The position numbers were made by a program, and so were the translations under genes. DNA of 64,000 nt from NCBI GenBank assembly GCA_022813625.1, contig JAKLMB010000037.1:1-64000 (forward strand). The letters are read 5' to 3'. This DNA comes from Aaosphaeria pasadenensis. Taxonomy: Eukaryota > Ascomycota > Dothideomycetes > Pleosporales. The notes beneath the pieces are model-generated. The model searched no databases. It had not been told where the DNA came from and saw only the letters and a program-made list of their open reading frames with translations. Shown here piece after piece: positions 21,647-33,026 of this stretch (positions are counted from its first letter, which is position 1; every line of letters starts with the position of its first letter).

Positions 21647-22327
21647 TCTGCAGTACGTGCTATAAATTGTTGTTGCTAAACAATAAATCATTCGACATAA
21701 ACAATGATACTCAATTCTACGTCTCGACGAAGAAGATTTTCTTAGCAAATTCTACATAGCTCTGCAATTAAAATTGTAGTCAGTGATGGGTGTGCATTCT
21801 GTGCGATACTTGTCGATCGATTTATGTCTCAGTAAAAACTGCAGCAATCTAACGTAATCGTTGATATCTGCTTTCTTGTTCTTCTTACTTTATTATGTCT
21901 ACGCCCGTTTATCATTACTATGGTCTTTTAAGTATATATTGTAGTGTAGCAGGATAGATGAAGCCATTCAAAGATCATGTTTAAGGGGAAAGGCACCAGG
22001 CAGGGCATAGATAGATCAACCATGGCTGCCGAGAGAGATCGAGGCAATATCCACCCATCTCCAGAGACCTATTGGCAGTGTTAATATCTACCTATTCTAT
22101 CTATCCACCGATTATGGGTCGTGCCGACGATGCTCCCTCGCATAGAGGCGTTTATACGCGAAAATATCTTTCGACGACGCATTGCAATATAAAAGGACGA
22201 CAATTTGCACTGCAGGTGTTCCAAATATTGATTTAGATTCTTTACTGGTTGACCCGCTACTGATTGTTACAGAACTTAAGGATGTGCTGTGATCCCTTAG
22301 CAACGTGGCCGATGATGGAAGCCAATT
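21647..22327. other. Convergent intergenic region
   Basis: This is the space between the 3' ends of the oxidase and the MFS gene. It is AT-rich with no supported gene. Confidence 0.5.
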
Positions 22328-23868
22328 TCAAGATGGATATTCCATCCTAATCTCTGTATCTTGACCATGGCTATGACTGGCCTCATCATCATTCCGGAGA
22401 GGCCTATTCATACTCACGGCTGCCTTCCTACCAAACAAACCCAAGCACCATACCAAAGGCAAAAGAAGAAAAGCCAAGACTGCAAGGAAGTAGATTGCGG
22501 GCTGATGAGTGCCTTTATCATCTTCCATATAGCTCGTGCTTGTAATCAAGATAACTGAAAATGCTTCGCCGCCAGCCCACATGATTGAAACTACCAACTC
22601 GATACTGATAGGGAAGAATACTCGGGAAATGAATGATTCGAAAACAGCCGTAGATCCAACCGTGGCTACAGAGACTAATGCGCTGATACCATAGCAAAAT
22701 GCAGTGCTTCGAGAAGGGGGTACCCAAATGAATGTGAGTACCATAGTTGCTAAGAGAGTAATGGCCAATTTGAGAATAAGAAGGTGACAGTTCAATTTAT
22801 CAGCTAAGGGGCTCAACAACAGGGAGGCCCCCAAGCCGACAACGATAATAAGAGCGCCCGCAACACCAATGGAGAAGTCTGAGAAACCGAATGGAGCAAG
22901 GAGCATCCACTGAATGGTTGCTAAGGCGTTGAAAAGGCCAAGTTCAACAGTGAAGACCCAGAACAGTATATGAAATTCGGGGATCTTGTTGAGTTTTTTT
23001 AGCTCTTCCATGATCGGTCTTCGCTCTCTGACCGTTTCCATCAAGGACGGTGCTGTAGGCGGGCCTGTAGTAACGTTAGCAGAACGAAAAGGTTATTTCA
23101 AGTACGGGCCATCACTGAATACTTACGCGCAGGCACAAACGGCGCAGGAATACAGCTTGCTGTTGTGATAATTGCCAACCACAGGTGTGCACGAGGAAGT
23201 GTATCTGCACTTGTGATCCACTGGGGAGACACCAGAGAGGCCACAACACTACCAAAAGGGCTCATGAAAAATGCAACGGCGGTTGCTGTAGTAACATGTG
23301 TCGGTTTGAACCACTCCTGAGCGAAGACGATAGGTGCGTTGACAACAAATGGCTGTGCAAAGCCGCATAGGGCCTGACCAAACAGAGCCAACCCCACGTT
23401 GGTGATTCTCATGCCGGCATACTTGAGCCAGACGCCCACACCCACGATGAAGGCACAGCAGATCATGGAAACCTTCGGTCCACGTCGAAGAGCAATGGCT
23501 GCGGGAAAGTTGCCAAAGAAACAAGCGAGGAGAAATATAGTAGAAAACCAATTGATGACAGCGAGCGAGGTGCCAAAATGCTCAATAGCCTGGCCAGCAA
23601 CAGGGGCGATGGCAGTCAAATTCCAAGCAACGGTCAAGTTAAGGAAGGCCAATTCAGCCAACCCGACAAAGCGACGCTTATATTCTTTGAAGACATCTGT
23701 AACCTGCCCTTCATCTGTGGTCCGTATCGTGGCGAGCTCGTCCAACGCTTTTTGGGTCGTATCTGTCTTGATTGTGCCATTGTATGTTGACTCCAGATCC
23801 ATGTTTGAGTAGTATTTCAGTATTTTCTGGGCAATTGGTGCATGTAAGGGCCTGGACAGTTGAGCCAT
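22328..23868 (-). CDS. MFS transporter, FLVCR-like
   Basis: A 492-residue, twelve-helix carrier with one intron (23065-23126). After a 75-residue cytoplasmic start come VGLAELAFLNLTVAWNLT, INWFSTIFLLACFFGNFPA and LCGFAQPFVVNAPIVFAQEWF. The second half begins with a loop RERRPIMEELKKL and continues FWVFTVELGLFNALATIQW. This pattern fits the FLVCR/SLC49-like MFS group of fungi (heme, choline or small-metabolite carriers). The start could instead be the second Met (MDLEST). It lies between the oxidase and the DUF1349 gene, with four CCGAG/CTCGG elements within 160 bp of its start, so export or uptake for the local pathway is a fair guess. Confidence 0.82.
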
Positions 23869-23954
23869 TGCGATCTATTATATGGTTTGGTTCGTCGGCA
23901 TACATCGTCTCAATGCGTACAGGTCACGGGTCTAACCCCGTACGCTAGCAAGTA

Positions 23955-24024
23955 CCGAGACTCGGAGCTTCAGAACTAGCAAGATCAGTAGTACACACGA
24001 AACCACCGAGCTTTATACACCGAG
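23955..24024. promoter_or_regulatory. CCGAG/CTCGG element cluster upstream of the MFS gene
   Basis: CCGAG (23955-23959) and CTCGG (23961-23965) form an inverted repeat with a one-base spacer. CCGAG recurs at 24006-24010 and 24020-24024. The cluster is 90-160 bp before the ATG at 23868. The arrangement TACCGAGA+CTCGGAG closely resembles ATACCGAGA+GTCCGAG before the aminotransferase. Confidence 0.6.
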
Positions 24025-24677
24025 GACATCGATGCGAGCTTCACGTAAAGCCTATCAATAGTTGTATTCGGAGTTTGCTTTCCTCCTAGCGTTTAGGCAG
24101 CAACCTTTAGAACCCTCATATTAGATAACGTTTTAGCAATTCTTTGTTTTTGACAATGTGGCACAGTAACTATTGCGATTGTCAAGTCAATTTTGTTTGG
24201 CTTAATTTTGTGACTGGTTTATCGACGTTGCTCCAAAAAATGTTAGCAGTTGACAATATCATCTCTAGGCGTTGAAAGCTCCTGTAAACATCGCCATCGT
24301 GATTGGAGCAGTCTTCGGGAATCGGCCGCATTCAAATTCTAACAAAGGGAGGGCAGGTATGCGATAAAACCATACTTATGAGACTTTTGCTTGGAACAAG
24401 TCAAACTACTTCGGCTACCCCTGAGTGATCACAAGCTGCCATCCACGATAGGGGGCAAGAGGTAGAATTGCTAGATCCAACAAAGACAGAAACGCTTCAG
24501 TATTATTTTCTATCTGATAGAAAATCTCCTATGAGAACACTGTCGCATAACTGTACCACTAAATAATTTAGGCAAATGATTCTCCGAACGTCCAAGCGCA
24601 TCGCCTTTCTATCATTGTCTCGTCCTAGGTTCTATGTTTTTGTTACCAGATCAACAACTAGCCGCGCTCGCAAACTT
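24025..24677. other. Intergenic, AT-rich
   Basis: Nothing supported beyond the probable distal promoter of the MFS gene and the 3' UTR of the DUF1349 gene. Confidence 0.5.
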
Positions 24678-25361
24678 TCAAGAAAGTGAAAAAGACTTTC
24701 CATCGCTCATCTCCACCTCAAAATTCGTAAACTGAGCTGTAAGACTCTGCTTTGTTGTCGACTCTATATCTGGCCTTGCAGCGTAAATACCGATCCAAAT
24801 AGGCGGTTCGTTATCGTCCAATTCCTCAAGCGGCCAAGATAAAAGTCTCACAATAGACACTTTGGGGGTTTCACTGTTGTCTGATTTCTGGATAATCAAT
24901 GCGACAATCTTCGACCCATATCTAGACAGTTCAATCGTGGCATCCGTTGTCTTTGTTGTGAGTGGGTAGACGTTCCAGTCCAGCTGAGGATTGGAAGAGC
25001 CTACAGCACATACTGTCGCGCCCTGCAGATACTCCAGTCCAAATTTGACAAAGCTAGGTGCAGTGTCGGCATTACCAGCCTGCTCTGATGACGGTTCGGG
25101 AAGACCGAGTCTCGGGCGCACAAAGAGGAGACCAGCTTGATCGAACTCGACATGGTCGTCATGATCCCAGTGAACAGTAACTCGAGCCCGTTTGAAATTG
25201 GCGGATGGTAGAGAAATCTTTGAAATTGGCGAACTAAATTGCCACGGTTGGATTTTGGGAGTGCTGCCTATAGCAACGATATCAGTTTTGGGTTGTGCAA
25301 CCAAGGCCAGATTCCCAGCTGTGGGATTGTGATTGATGGGTTCAAGACTTCGAGTAAGCAT
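24678..25361 (-). CDS. DUF1349 protein (concanavalin-like fold)
   Basis: A single-exon, 227-residue protein with ATG at 25359-25361. RVTVHWDHDDHVEFDQAGLL, FVKFGLEYLQGA and WNVYPL are the conserved pieces of DUF1349, a jelly-roll fold related to glucanase/lectin domains. No signal peptide is visible. The biochemical role of the family is not established. DUF1349 proteins sometimes occur in fungal metabolic clusters. Its promoter holds one CCGAG (25491-25495) next to TCCGAAAC, shared with the oxidase promoter. Confidence 0.8.
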   Translation of the reverse strand: MLTRSLEPINHNPTAGNLALVAQPKTDIVAIGSTPKIQPWQFSSPISKISLPSANFKRARVTVHWDHDDHVEFDQAGLLFVRPRLGLPEPSSEQAGNADTAPSFVKFGLEYLQGATVCAVGSSNPQLDWNVYPLTTKTTDATIELSRYGSKIVALIIQKSDNSETPKVSIVRLLSWPLEELDDNEPPIWIGIYAARPDIESTTKQSLTAQFTNFEVEMSDGKSFSLS

Positions 25362-26811
25362 GTCGTAAATTTGGGAATAGGAGTTTGTTAGAATAGCAGC
25401 TTACAACGATAATACTTCCCTTATATGTATCAGAATAGCGCAAAATATATTCACCAAAAGTTCTACTCAGCATAATGGGAGTCCGAAACGCCGAGTATAC
25501 GAGGTGAGGATTCTACATGTCATGGATCGAGGTCGGTTAAACTCATGTAATGGCTTATTCGTACTATCCCTAGAAACACTGATAGACAGTGCATCCTTGA
25601 ATCATTCCAAGGAATTATTATCGTTACCTCCGTAGCAGTTCATTGGTAGTCGAAACTGAACCGAAACGCAGGTGCCTGGCTTTTGAAAAGTCCGAGGAAA
25701 GAAAAGTACCAAATCAAAGCAATAGTTCGATGCCATGCGGTGCTTCCATCTATTCACGTGTTGATGTACTACTTTAGTGCACGGGGCTACCAGCTCGGTA
25801 TCATAGAATCAGTTCTGTCCTTATCGCTCAGACAAGGAGATGCAAAATCTAAGAAGCCTTTTTTCCAGATTTTAACATTTTCATGGCCAGTGTCTACTTA
25901 TGCCTCTTCTCAAACACATCCCCCTTTCCTACACAAAAGGTCTTCGTGTATACTAGTACTAGTTGACATCATTGACAGTGTGACAAATACTTCAAGTCCT
26001 CTCGCATGACGCCGTTGTCGTTTCACTATCGGAGCAACCAGACCCGCACCAGTAATGTGTTCCATAAGAGCAGTACATATCTCTGTATCTTGTACAAGAG
26101 CCTCAATGCGTGTTGGAGCAGGTATTCGCATGCGCCATTAATGGCAGCCAGTTCAAACGTATTGCGGGAAAAATGCAGCGTATCTGAAGGCTGTCGACCA
26201 GATATCTTTCCGCTTGCAGTCCGCATCCCCAAGTCTTAGTGAACAGATTACCATAAAGGTCAAGGCATGAGATCATGTCCCAGAAATAATGATATTTATA
26301 GGGCAGAAAACTTGATATTGCCTTCGTCGCTACTGCTTGCTATAATGTTATCAAGCTTTCGGGGAACCCCACCGCGACATTCCAATGTAATCATGTTTAT
26401 CATTCACTGATGTTACGAGAGATTAAATGGCGTCCTGCCAGTTCTAGACTTGTTATGCCATCTAGGTTTGACTTAAGACTCGAACAAGTATCTGAACAAC
26501 CCTTGGAGAACATTTATTCCCCCCATTTTTTAATATTATCACCCTCATCCCGCCACTAAGTTGTAACCTGCGTTATGATGATGCTGCTAGCAATGTTCCA
26601 CTATCTCTTGTAACACTCCGGCCAGAAGATGCAAGGCGACATCTACAAAATATCCAACCTTGATAGACACGTCTTACTTAGATTGCCAACGCGAATGCGA
26701 CAATATTGAAACCAATACAGTTTGTCTCGCATCGTGTGTAGAGTCAACTAGGGCAAGCGTTTGGAGTATATTCAAGTATCTTGTGGGATATATGAAGTAA
26801 TGTCGTACACA
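25362..26811. other. Intergenic, 1.4 kb
   Basis: Several short frames occur on both strands around 25680-26240, none with recognisable domains or clean intron structure. The left 130 bp carries the DUF1349 promoter elements. Confidence 0.5.
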
Positions 26812-29392
26812 TCACTTGACTGCGTAGGTGTCAAGGACTGAAAGTTCGTGTTGATAAAGAGACTTAAGTCGAGCGGATAGGCTAAAGGTTCCATCGACTG
26901 GATTGTGGGCCAATGTTCCTATAGAGGGGGTTAGATACAACTTTAAGATCAAAACAACATATAGAGTAGACTGACTTGATCTATCGTTGGAAAATCTCCA
27001 GGCGTGTTCGGTGCCTCTTCAGTATAATTACTTAGCATGGGGAACGAACTATTCGCTGCAGATCCTACTAAGTCCTCAAAAGGCTGTGTTGAATGTTTAG
27101 CTGATGCAGCAGTGTATGTCGCAGCGTCAGGCACAGGGGACGATCCGGCCACCCGGGCGCAATTTCCCTTGCGCTGAGAACTGAGAACAAATTCGTTTGC
27201 AACTTTGATCAGTTCTATCACGGGTATAACTGAGCTCATAGGGTCAACCTTTATGTTTGCCCTTACAAAGAATCCAACAGCCACGTTGAGCAGTGCAAGA
27301 TTTCTCTCCGTCTCCAGATGGCTGGGGTTATGGATGGTGAAATCAAATAGAATGAATACCGCTACAGTAGGAACGTGTAGCAGAATCCTGATCTAGAGTT
27401 AGCAGGACTAGGGAGTAGGCAGACAGCCTCTGAGACAGCTTACCAGCCTGGAGTAAAGGGCTCCATTTCGATGAAATTGATTGTTTCGATGATAGAACGC
27501 GCAGAGTTGAGTAGTGTCTTCTTGCTGTACGACTCCCGAGCCGATGGTACTCCGCGACATATGCGCAGACAGAGGCGGGACAAAGCAATCTTCATATTGA
27601 AGTAGTAGAAGTGTATTTTCACTGCCAATGTTACTGATACAGAATCCCCCAATTTATGAGGCTGTATCGGATGCCCTGGGCGAAGTTGCAAAGGTATGGA
27701 GTCCCTCCAGTTATCCAATTCAGTGTTCGATTCATCTATGCGATCAAGAATGATTTCATCCCCAACTAGATTTGCACTTAGTGAAAATAGGGATTCGTAG
27801 GATTTAGAGACGATCCGTGAGAAGGTTGCCCATGTCCTGATCCAGTCAAGGTGTTGAATGTCATCTATGGCTCTAGGAGGTAGTGTGCAGCCAATGTCGT
27901 GATCGTTGATGAGCTAAAAATGAGTATCGTGCGTCTTGTAATTCGGATGTAGGCACATACCGACGACCTGCTCACATTAAAAGAGAAGTCCTTTTCCATG
28001 CAATATATGACCCAAAAAGCCCTTGTAGAGTCGCTGATAGGAACATCGGGTCGCGAACGCCTCCCTAAGCTCAGAGAAAGCGCGATTCTTGCAGCTTCAG
28101 TGATTGGAATTTCGTCGATAGGTAAGGATGCAAATGTCTGTCCATAAATTGCCTGAGCAATATGAGTTTTCCCGTAAATAGTAAAGGTAAGTGTAATATA
28201 CCATGACCGTGAGAGCCTGAGAAAGTCAGTCACCTATCTAGCAAAAAGCGATGGAATACACTACCTGTGCTGTTCGGAGCGTTCGTCTGGCTAGAAGTAA
28301 CTCAGGGAGTAACCTGAGTGCCACAACGAAGAGTCTCCAAGATGTACCTTGTGCTGTCATAAAGGACCCTCCATCGCAATACATAGATCCTAGGCATAGC
28401 ACTCCATGGTACAAAGCACTCCAGGCTGCATCTGCGCGCAGGGACTCGTCTACTGTATGGCGTTGTGCGAGTTCTTCAAATTCGTGACGATTCAGAAAGG
28501 GATAGAGTGGATTCACATGCTCAAAGTAAGCTAGAATATTTAGCAGGAATGGCCAAAGGAAAAATAGTTCCAAGTACCTTTGATATATGCAGACGAATCT
28601 ATAACGTCTTCATCAGTGACGTCACCATTCATCAGCGAACTGGCTGATACGTTCTTGAAGGTTTTTAAACGTTTTGCTGCTGCGTCGTCAAATTGATGTA
28701 TTATGTCGTGTATTCTATCATGTCCTAATTGATGTGAGAGTGACTTGATCTTGTCCTCAGAGAAGAAGGCTAGCGTAGAGCTTGGGACGCAGTCATTACT
28801 CGCCTGTACGTTCGGTCAGGGTTCGCCATGTTGGTCTTTGCAGTTTTCCGCAAATGCGAATAGGTTGGCAGTACTTACCATGACCACAGACTGACGAGCT
28901 TCAGATGGGACATAGCCCTGGCTTAGGATTCGGTCTATCAACAACACAGGATGGCTTCCTCTAGCCTCAGACGTTCCAACGTCCTCATAGCACACCGAGG
29001 CTGGCGGCTTTGGGGACGGACTGGAAATACCAGGTATGTAACTAGCGCTACTTCTCACAGTTTCAGTGACCGAGACTGCAATACCGCTGGTGCTGTCGTC
29101 TTCTTTCGCAGTGGTAGCTAAAGGACGCCTTTGTCGCATGTTTCGGAAGACACAAAGGTTGCCGCGTCGCTACAGACCAGCTTTAGCTTTTCCCCTATCA
29201 TTCAGCTGTATTGGAAGAATACATACCTGGCAATTAATACAGACAGCATCATCTTGACGTCTCTCTATCCGATTGTGAGTTTCAATTAACTTGGACCATA
29301 CACGAGCAAAAAGGCTCACTGTTGCACCGGACTTTACGCTCCCGGCAAGTCTCACAGGTTGCAAGTATCTTTGCCTGATGTTGTTGAGCCAT
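26812..29392 (-). CDS. Zn2Cys6 transcription factor of the 20-34 kb region
   Basis: The ATG at 29390-29392 gives MAQQHQAKILATCETCRERKVRC. An intron (GTGAGCC..GGATAG) joins this to KRRQDDAVCINCQ, and another joins RRGNLCVF, completing C-x2-C-x6-C-x9-C-x2-C-x6-C. A Ser/Thr-rich linker follows, then the fungal transcription-factor homology region, YFEHVNPLYPFLNRHEFEELAQ (about 28490), ITEAARIALSLSLGRRS and FWVIYCMEKDFSFNVSRSS. After several introns it ends SLYQHELSVLDTYAVK with the stop at 26812-26814. About eight introns are needed and all that I traced keep the frame. It sits in the middle of the oxidase/MFS/DUF1349/monooxygenase/aminotransferase genes and is the likely pathway-specific activator. 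One CCGAG (29491-29495) and one CTCGG (29805-29809) lie upstream. Confidence 0.82.
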
Positions 29393-30113
29393 TCTACTCC
29401 GATATTCAACGAATACTAGCTATGCAAGAGCCTTGCAGAAGTAATCTGAAACAGTTAAGTACAGATTCATGGGCCATATTCGTTTGTCTGCCGAGCGAGG
29501 CCGATGATGTGCGGGGAAGATGGTCTGTGACACTAGATCTATCCATGGCGCTATCGCCGCTATCTATGGCGGCTGGAATCCTTATCGAGGCACAGACTAT
29601 AGGATAAGAACGAAAAACAGTAATAATGGGAATACACAAGTGTGTCAGAGGCTCAAGCTGCATTTACATATCTCCTGCCAATGATCACTATTCCCATGGT
29701 GATTTATACCTCGTAGGAATAACGATTATTTTTAAGTTCTCACTTTCCGAACTTCTCAATGATAGCCCCAAATGAAGAACTCCAGTGCAGAGAATATACT
29801 GAACCTCGGATGGTTGTCTCTAGCAAATCCTCCATCACACATTTATCGACATCCAAAATCCAATACCATTTGAAAGTCGTTTCGGTATTGCCTTGTACAA
29901 ACAAATGCATTTAGAAAATCATTTGAGGTCACAGTGATTGAACTGTAGGTTGTGTAGTTCAAATGATAGAAAACGACACTCAAGTCAATCTGATTATCTT
30001 TACTTTTTCTCAATAAAGTAAGTTCGGCCGCATTGGGTATTAGATTTCAACATCCGCCTTTGTTGTACACACGAGTTGTAACTAGTGTGAACAGTAATGC
30101 TCGCTCGCCAGCC
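29393..30113. other. Divergent promoter region, regulator and monooxygenase
   Basis: No gene is supported. It holds the regulator's start-proximal promoter (CCGAG at 29491, CTCGG at 29805) and leads into the denser element cluster before the monooxygenase. Confidence 0.5.
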
Positions 30114-30156
30114 CTCGGTGCGAAGTACAGGCTACAGCCAAAAGCTCGGTCCGAGC
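30114..30156. promoter_or_regulatory. CTCGG/CCGAG inverted repeat upstream of the flavin monooxygenase
   Basis: CTCGG at 30114-30118, then a perfect inverted repeat GCTCGG-T-CCGAGC at 30144-30156, followed by ATTCGG. It is 140-180 bp before the ATG at 30295. A symmetrical site with a fixed spacer is what a Zn2Cys6 dimer would bind. Confidence 0.6.
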
Positions 30157-30294
30157 ATTCGGTCAACACAACAATATTTCCATGCTCTCACATTGTAGAA
30201 AGATGATAAGTAGAGGCGCATATAATACTACAACTAAAGCCTAAAGCGACTTTTGTAAACTTTTCTATTAGGCACTTTCCATCGATTATTCGTC

Positions 30295-32443
30295 ATGGGT
30301 AATATCAATAGCGAGAACAAGCCTCCATACTTCGCCTCAGATGCCGAATACTCGATTCCGAATGCTCCCATGGGAGTCGCACGTCCCTTGAGACTCATTT
30401 GTATTGGATCAGGTCCTTCTGGTATCAATCTGATCTATCAGGTCAAGACTCACATGCAAGAAATCGACCTAGCAGTGTACGAGAAAAATGAGCAAGTTGG
30501 GGGCACGTGGTATGAGAACAGGTAGGTTTCTTCGAGAAATGGTGAACGAAAGGCCACTGCGTTTACATTCACCCTAGATATCCTGGCTGTGCTTGCGATA
30601 TTCCCGCGCATAATTATCAGTTCACATGGGCTCCAAATGCGCGATGGAAGCAATTGTGCGTGTACTCTAGTCAATGGGCAATACTCTTAAAATTGCTGAC
30701 TCTTAGATCCTGATATTAGCTACGCCACGGCTCCTGAGATACGCCAATACCTCCAATCAACCGTAGAGAAGTTTAGCCTCGACTCCCAGATATCGTTTCA
30801 ACATGAAGTCCAACGAGCTGAATGGAACGAGGACGTGGGACGATGGATCGTTGACATACTGGATAAGAGAACAGGCAAGGCTTTTAAAGATGAATGCGAT
30901 TTTCTTTTGAATGGTGGTGGATACCTCAAGTAGGTGTCGTTGTCCATACGTGAATACTTCCTTTTACTGATGTTGAGCGCAGTCACTGGAAATGGCCGAA
31001 TATTCCCGGTCTCCAATCTTTCCACGCCGACGTCATACATACAGCAAACTGGAAGGAGGATGTTGATCTGACGGGGAAACGAGTAGCCGTTATTGGGAAC
31101 GGATCCTCTGGGATGCAGGCTTTAGCAGCGGTTTACCCAGGTTCGTTCTATCCCATGCATTACATGTAACAGCGTTTGACAGCAATGCAGGTGTTAAGGA
31201 GCTTATTTCTTTCTCACGGAGTCCGACTTGGGTAACGCCAAATTTTGCCAGTGATTTTGCTGCCGGTGATGGTGGTAATTTTGACTGTAGGGATAAATCA
31301 AAATTCATGCAAGAGTACTACTAATGAAAGTGTTTATAGATACAGAGGAGCAAAAGGAATTATATGAGCAAAGCCCCGAAATCTTCCTGAAATATCGCAA
31401 AGATCTCGAGAAGGCCATGACAGGGTCATTCTCTCTGGTTAGTGCTTTGATAATGTAAAGAACCTCATTAGTTGAACTAACAAATCGAAATGTACAGAAC
31501 TTGAGAGATTCGCCAATTCAAGAAAAGGCTAAAGAGGGCTTAAAGGGTTATATGACCGAGAAACTTGGTAGAAAGGATTTGATTGACGCACTTATCCCCG
31601 ATTTCGGCGTTGGCTGCAGGTCAGTGTTCACCGAGTATAACATCCATACTTCTCAGTATTAACAGTCTATAGGCGTCCAACACCTGGATTGGGATACCTC
31701 GAGACTTTGACAAAGGACAATGTTCGATTGGTCACCGATGAAATCGTCTCAATCGTCCCAGAGGGCATCAAAACGGTAAAAGGAGAAGTAGTAGAGGTCG
31801 ATGTGATCATTTGCGCCACTGGATTCGACTATTCTTGGATTCCCAGGTTCCCTGTTATTGGCAGAAACGGTGTGACCTTGAGCGATCTGTGGAGGTCCAG
31901 ACCCGTTGCCTACCTTGGGCTGGCAGTACAGGATATGCCTAATTATTTCAGTAAGAGTTCTTTGCCATCTGATCTCTGCACTACCGTTACCTGACCTTTC
32001 CTCTAGTGTTCCTTGGCCCACAGAGCCCCCTCTCTCACGGTTCCGCGATTCCGACCATAGAGCAAGTCACCAAATATATGTTGAGATTGATATGGAAAGC
32101 TCAAACAGAGGCTTATAAATCTTTTGTTCCATCAACAGCCGCAGTGAACCAATACATTCATCATAATGATGTATTTCACACGCAGACTATCTGGGGCACC
32201 AAATGCCGTTCGTGGTTGAAGGGTGGCACAGAAGATGGCAAGGTGCTGACACATTGTGGAAGTCGCATCCAAAACATTCACATGATGTTGAATCCAAGGT
32301 ATGAAGATTTCGAATGGACGTCTTTATCAGTAAATAGATTTTCTTTCATGGGAAATGGGACAACGGTTCTCGAGCAGGAAGGAAGGGATTCCACGTGGTA
32401 CATAAACGATGCGAACAACGGATATGAACACATTTTCTACTGA
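30295..32443 (+). CDS. Baeyer-Villiger-type flavin monooxygenase
   Basis: A multi-exon FAD/NADPH monooxygenase. The ATG at 30295 starts MGNINSENKPPY. GSGPSGIN is the FAD Rossmann motif, followed by GGTWYENR-YPGCACDIPAH across an intron and WKQFYATAPEIRQYLQ across the next. YLNHWKWPNIPGL precedes FHADVIHTANW, which fits the BVMO fingerprint FxGxxxHxxxW except that Gly is Ala. VIGNGSSGM is the NADPH Rossmann motif, and ICATGFDYSW and FLGPQSPLSHGS follow. About eight short introns all preserve the frame, so it looks functional (about 600 residues). Relatives such as StcW/MoxY act on aromatic polyketides, but the substrate here is unknown. Oxygen insertion next to a carbonyl, or N/S-oxygenation, is expected. 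Confidence 0.88.
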
Positions 32444-32713
32444 TTAGTAAATATTTCAATTCAATCTGTTTGCTGAGGAAGTCTCGTCTAATTTTGTTGG
32501 CTGTGAAATCCATGCACGATTTATGGAGAGTTTTGTTCAGCACTGATTACCCAATCAGTGCGTGGAAGATTCATACATTCGTTGAGAAATATGTCAATGA
32601 TAACCCAATAATGCCTGGGGCAACAATCGGGTGCCTCTGATTATCGTATCAAGACAACTTCCAGTCTACCTCAGATTACTACATCGAATTGCGCATCATT
32701 AGCCGGACTTTAT

Positions 32714-32735
32714 CGCCGCGGTGTGTGCCGCGGCG
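32714..32735. promoter_or_regulatory. Perfect GC-rich inverted repeat CGCCGCGG-6-CCGCGGCG
   Basis: Two 8-bp arms (32714-32721, 32728-32735) flank TGTGTG, about 300 bp before the aminotransferase, in otherwise AT-rich sequence. It includes CGG and CCG triplets as Zn2Cys6 factors recognise. It could also be the 3' end structure of the monooxygenase transcript. Confidence 0.45.
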
Positions 32736-32783
32736 CAGATACTACTCGTAGTACCAAGAGATCCTTGCCGAACCCATCAGATA

Positions 32784-32873
32784 CCGAGAGTCCGAGTATC
32801 CAAGCATGCGAATAATGTCATAGCTCTTCAGACCGAACCCCAACCGAGTAATTGGTAATACCGAAGCACCGAG
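32784..32873. promoter_or_regulatory. Four CCGAG elements upstream of the aminotransferase
   Basis: CCGAG occurs at 32784-32788, 32792-32796, 32844-32848 and 32869-32873, all in the same orientation, 150-245 bp before the ATG at 33027. ACCGAA also occurs twice. Four in 90 bp far exceeds the chance expectation of one per 512 bp over both strands. Confidence 0.6.
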
Positions 32874-33026
32874 AGACTACAAGACTTGTCACCAGAGCCA
32901 ATTCTACCAAAATAGTATGAACGATTCGCCCGTGATACCGAGCCAACGCATAATAAATGAAGCAACGAGTATGTTAGACAGTGATACTATACATCTTCAA
33001 ACTTTCACATTCCACCCTCAACTGCC

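Noticed and set aside
20921..21748. 275-residue minus-strand frame
   Set aside because: Antisense shadow of the FAD oxidase, whose motifs are on the plus strand.
23925..23950. tRNA-like sequence (GGTCACGGGTCTAACCCC)
   Set aside because: No acceptor stem or B-box with correct spacing; it is part of the MFS promoter.
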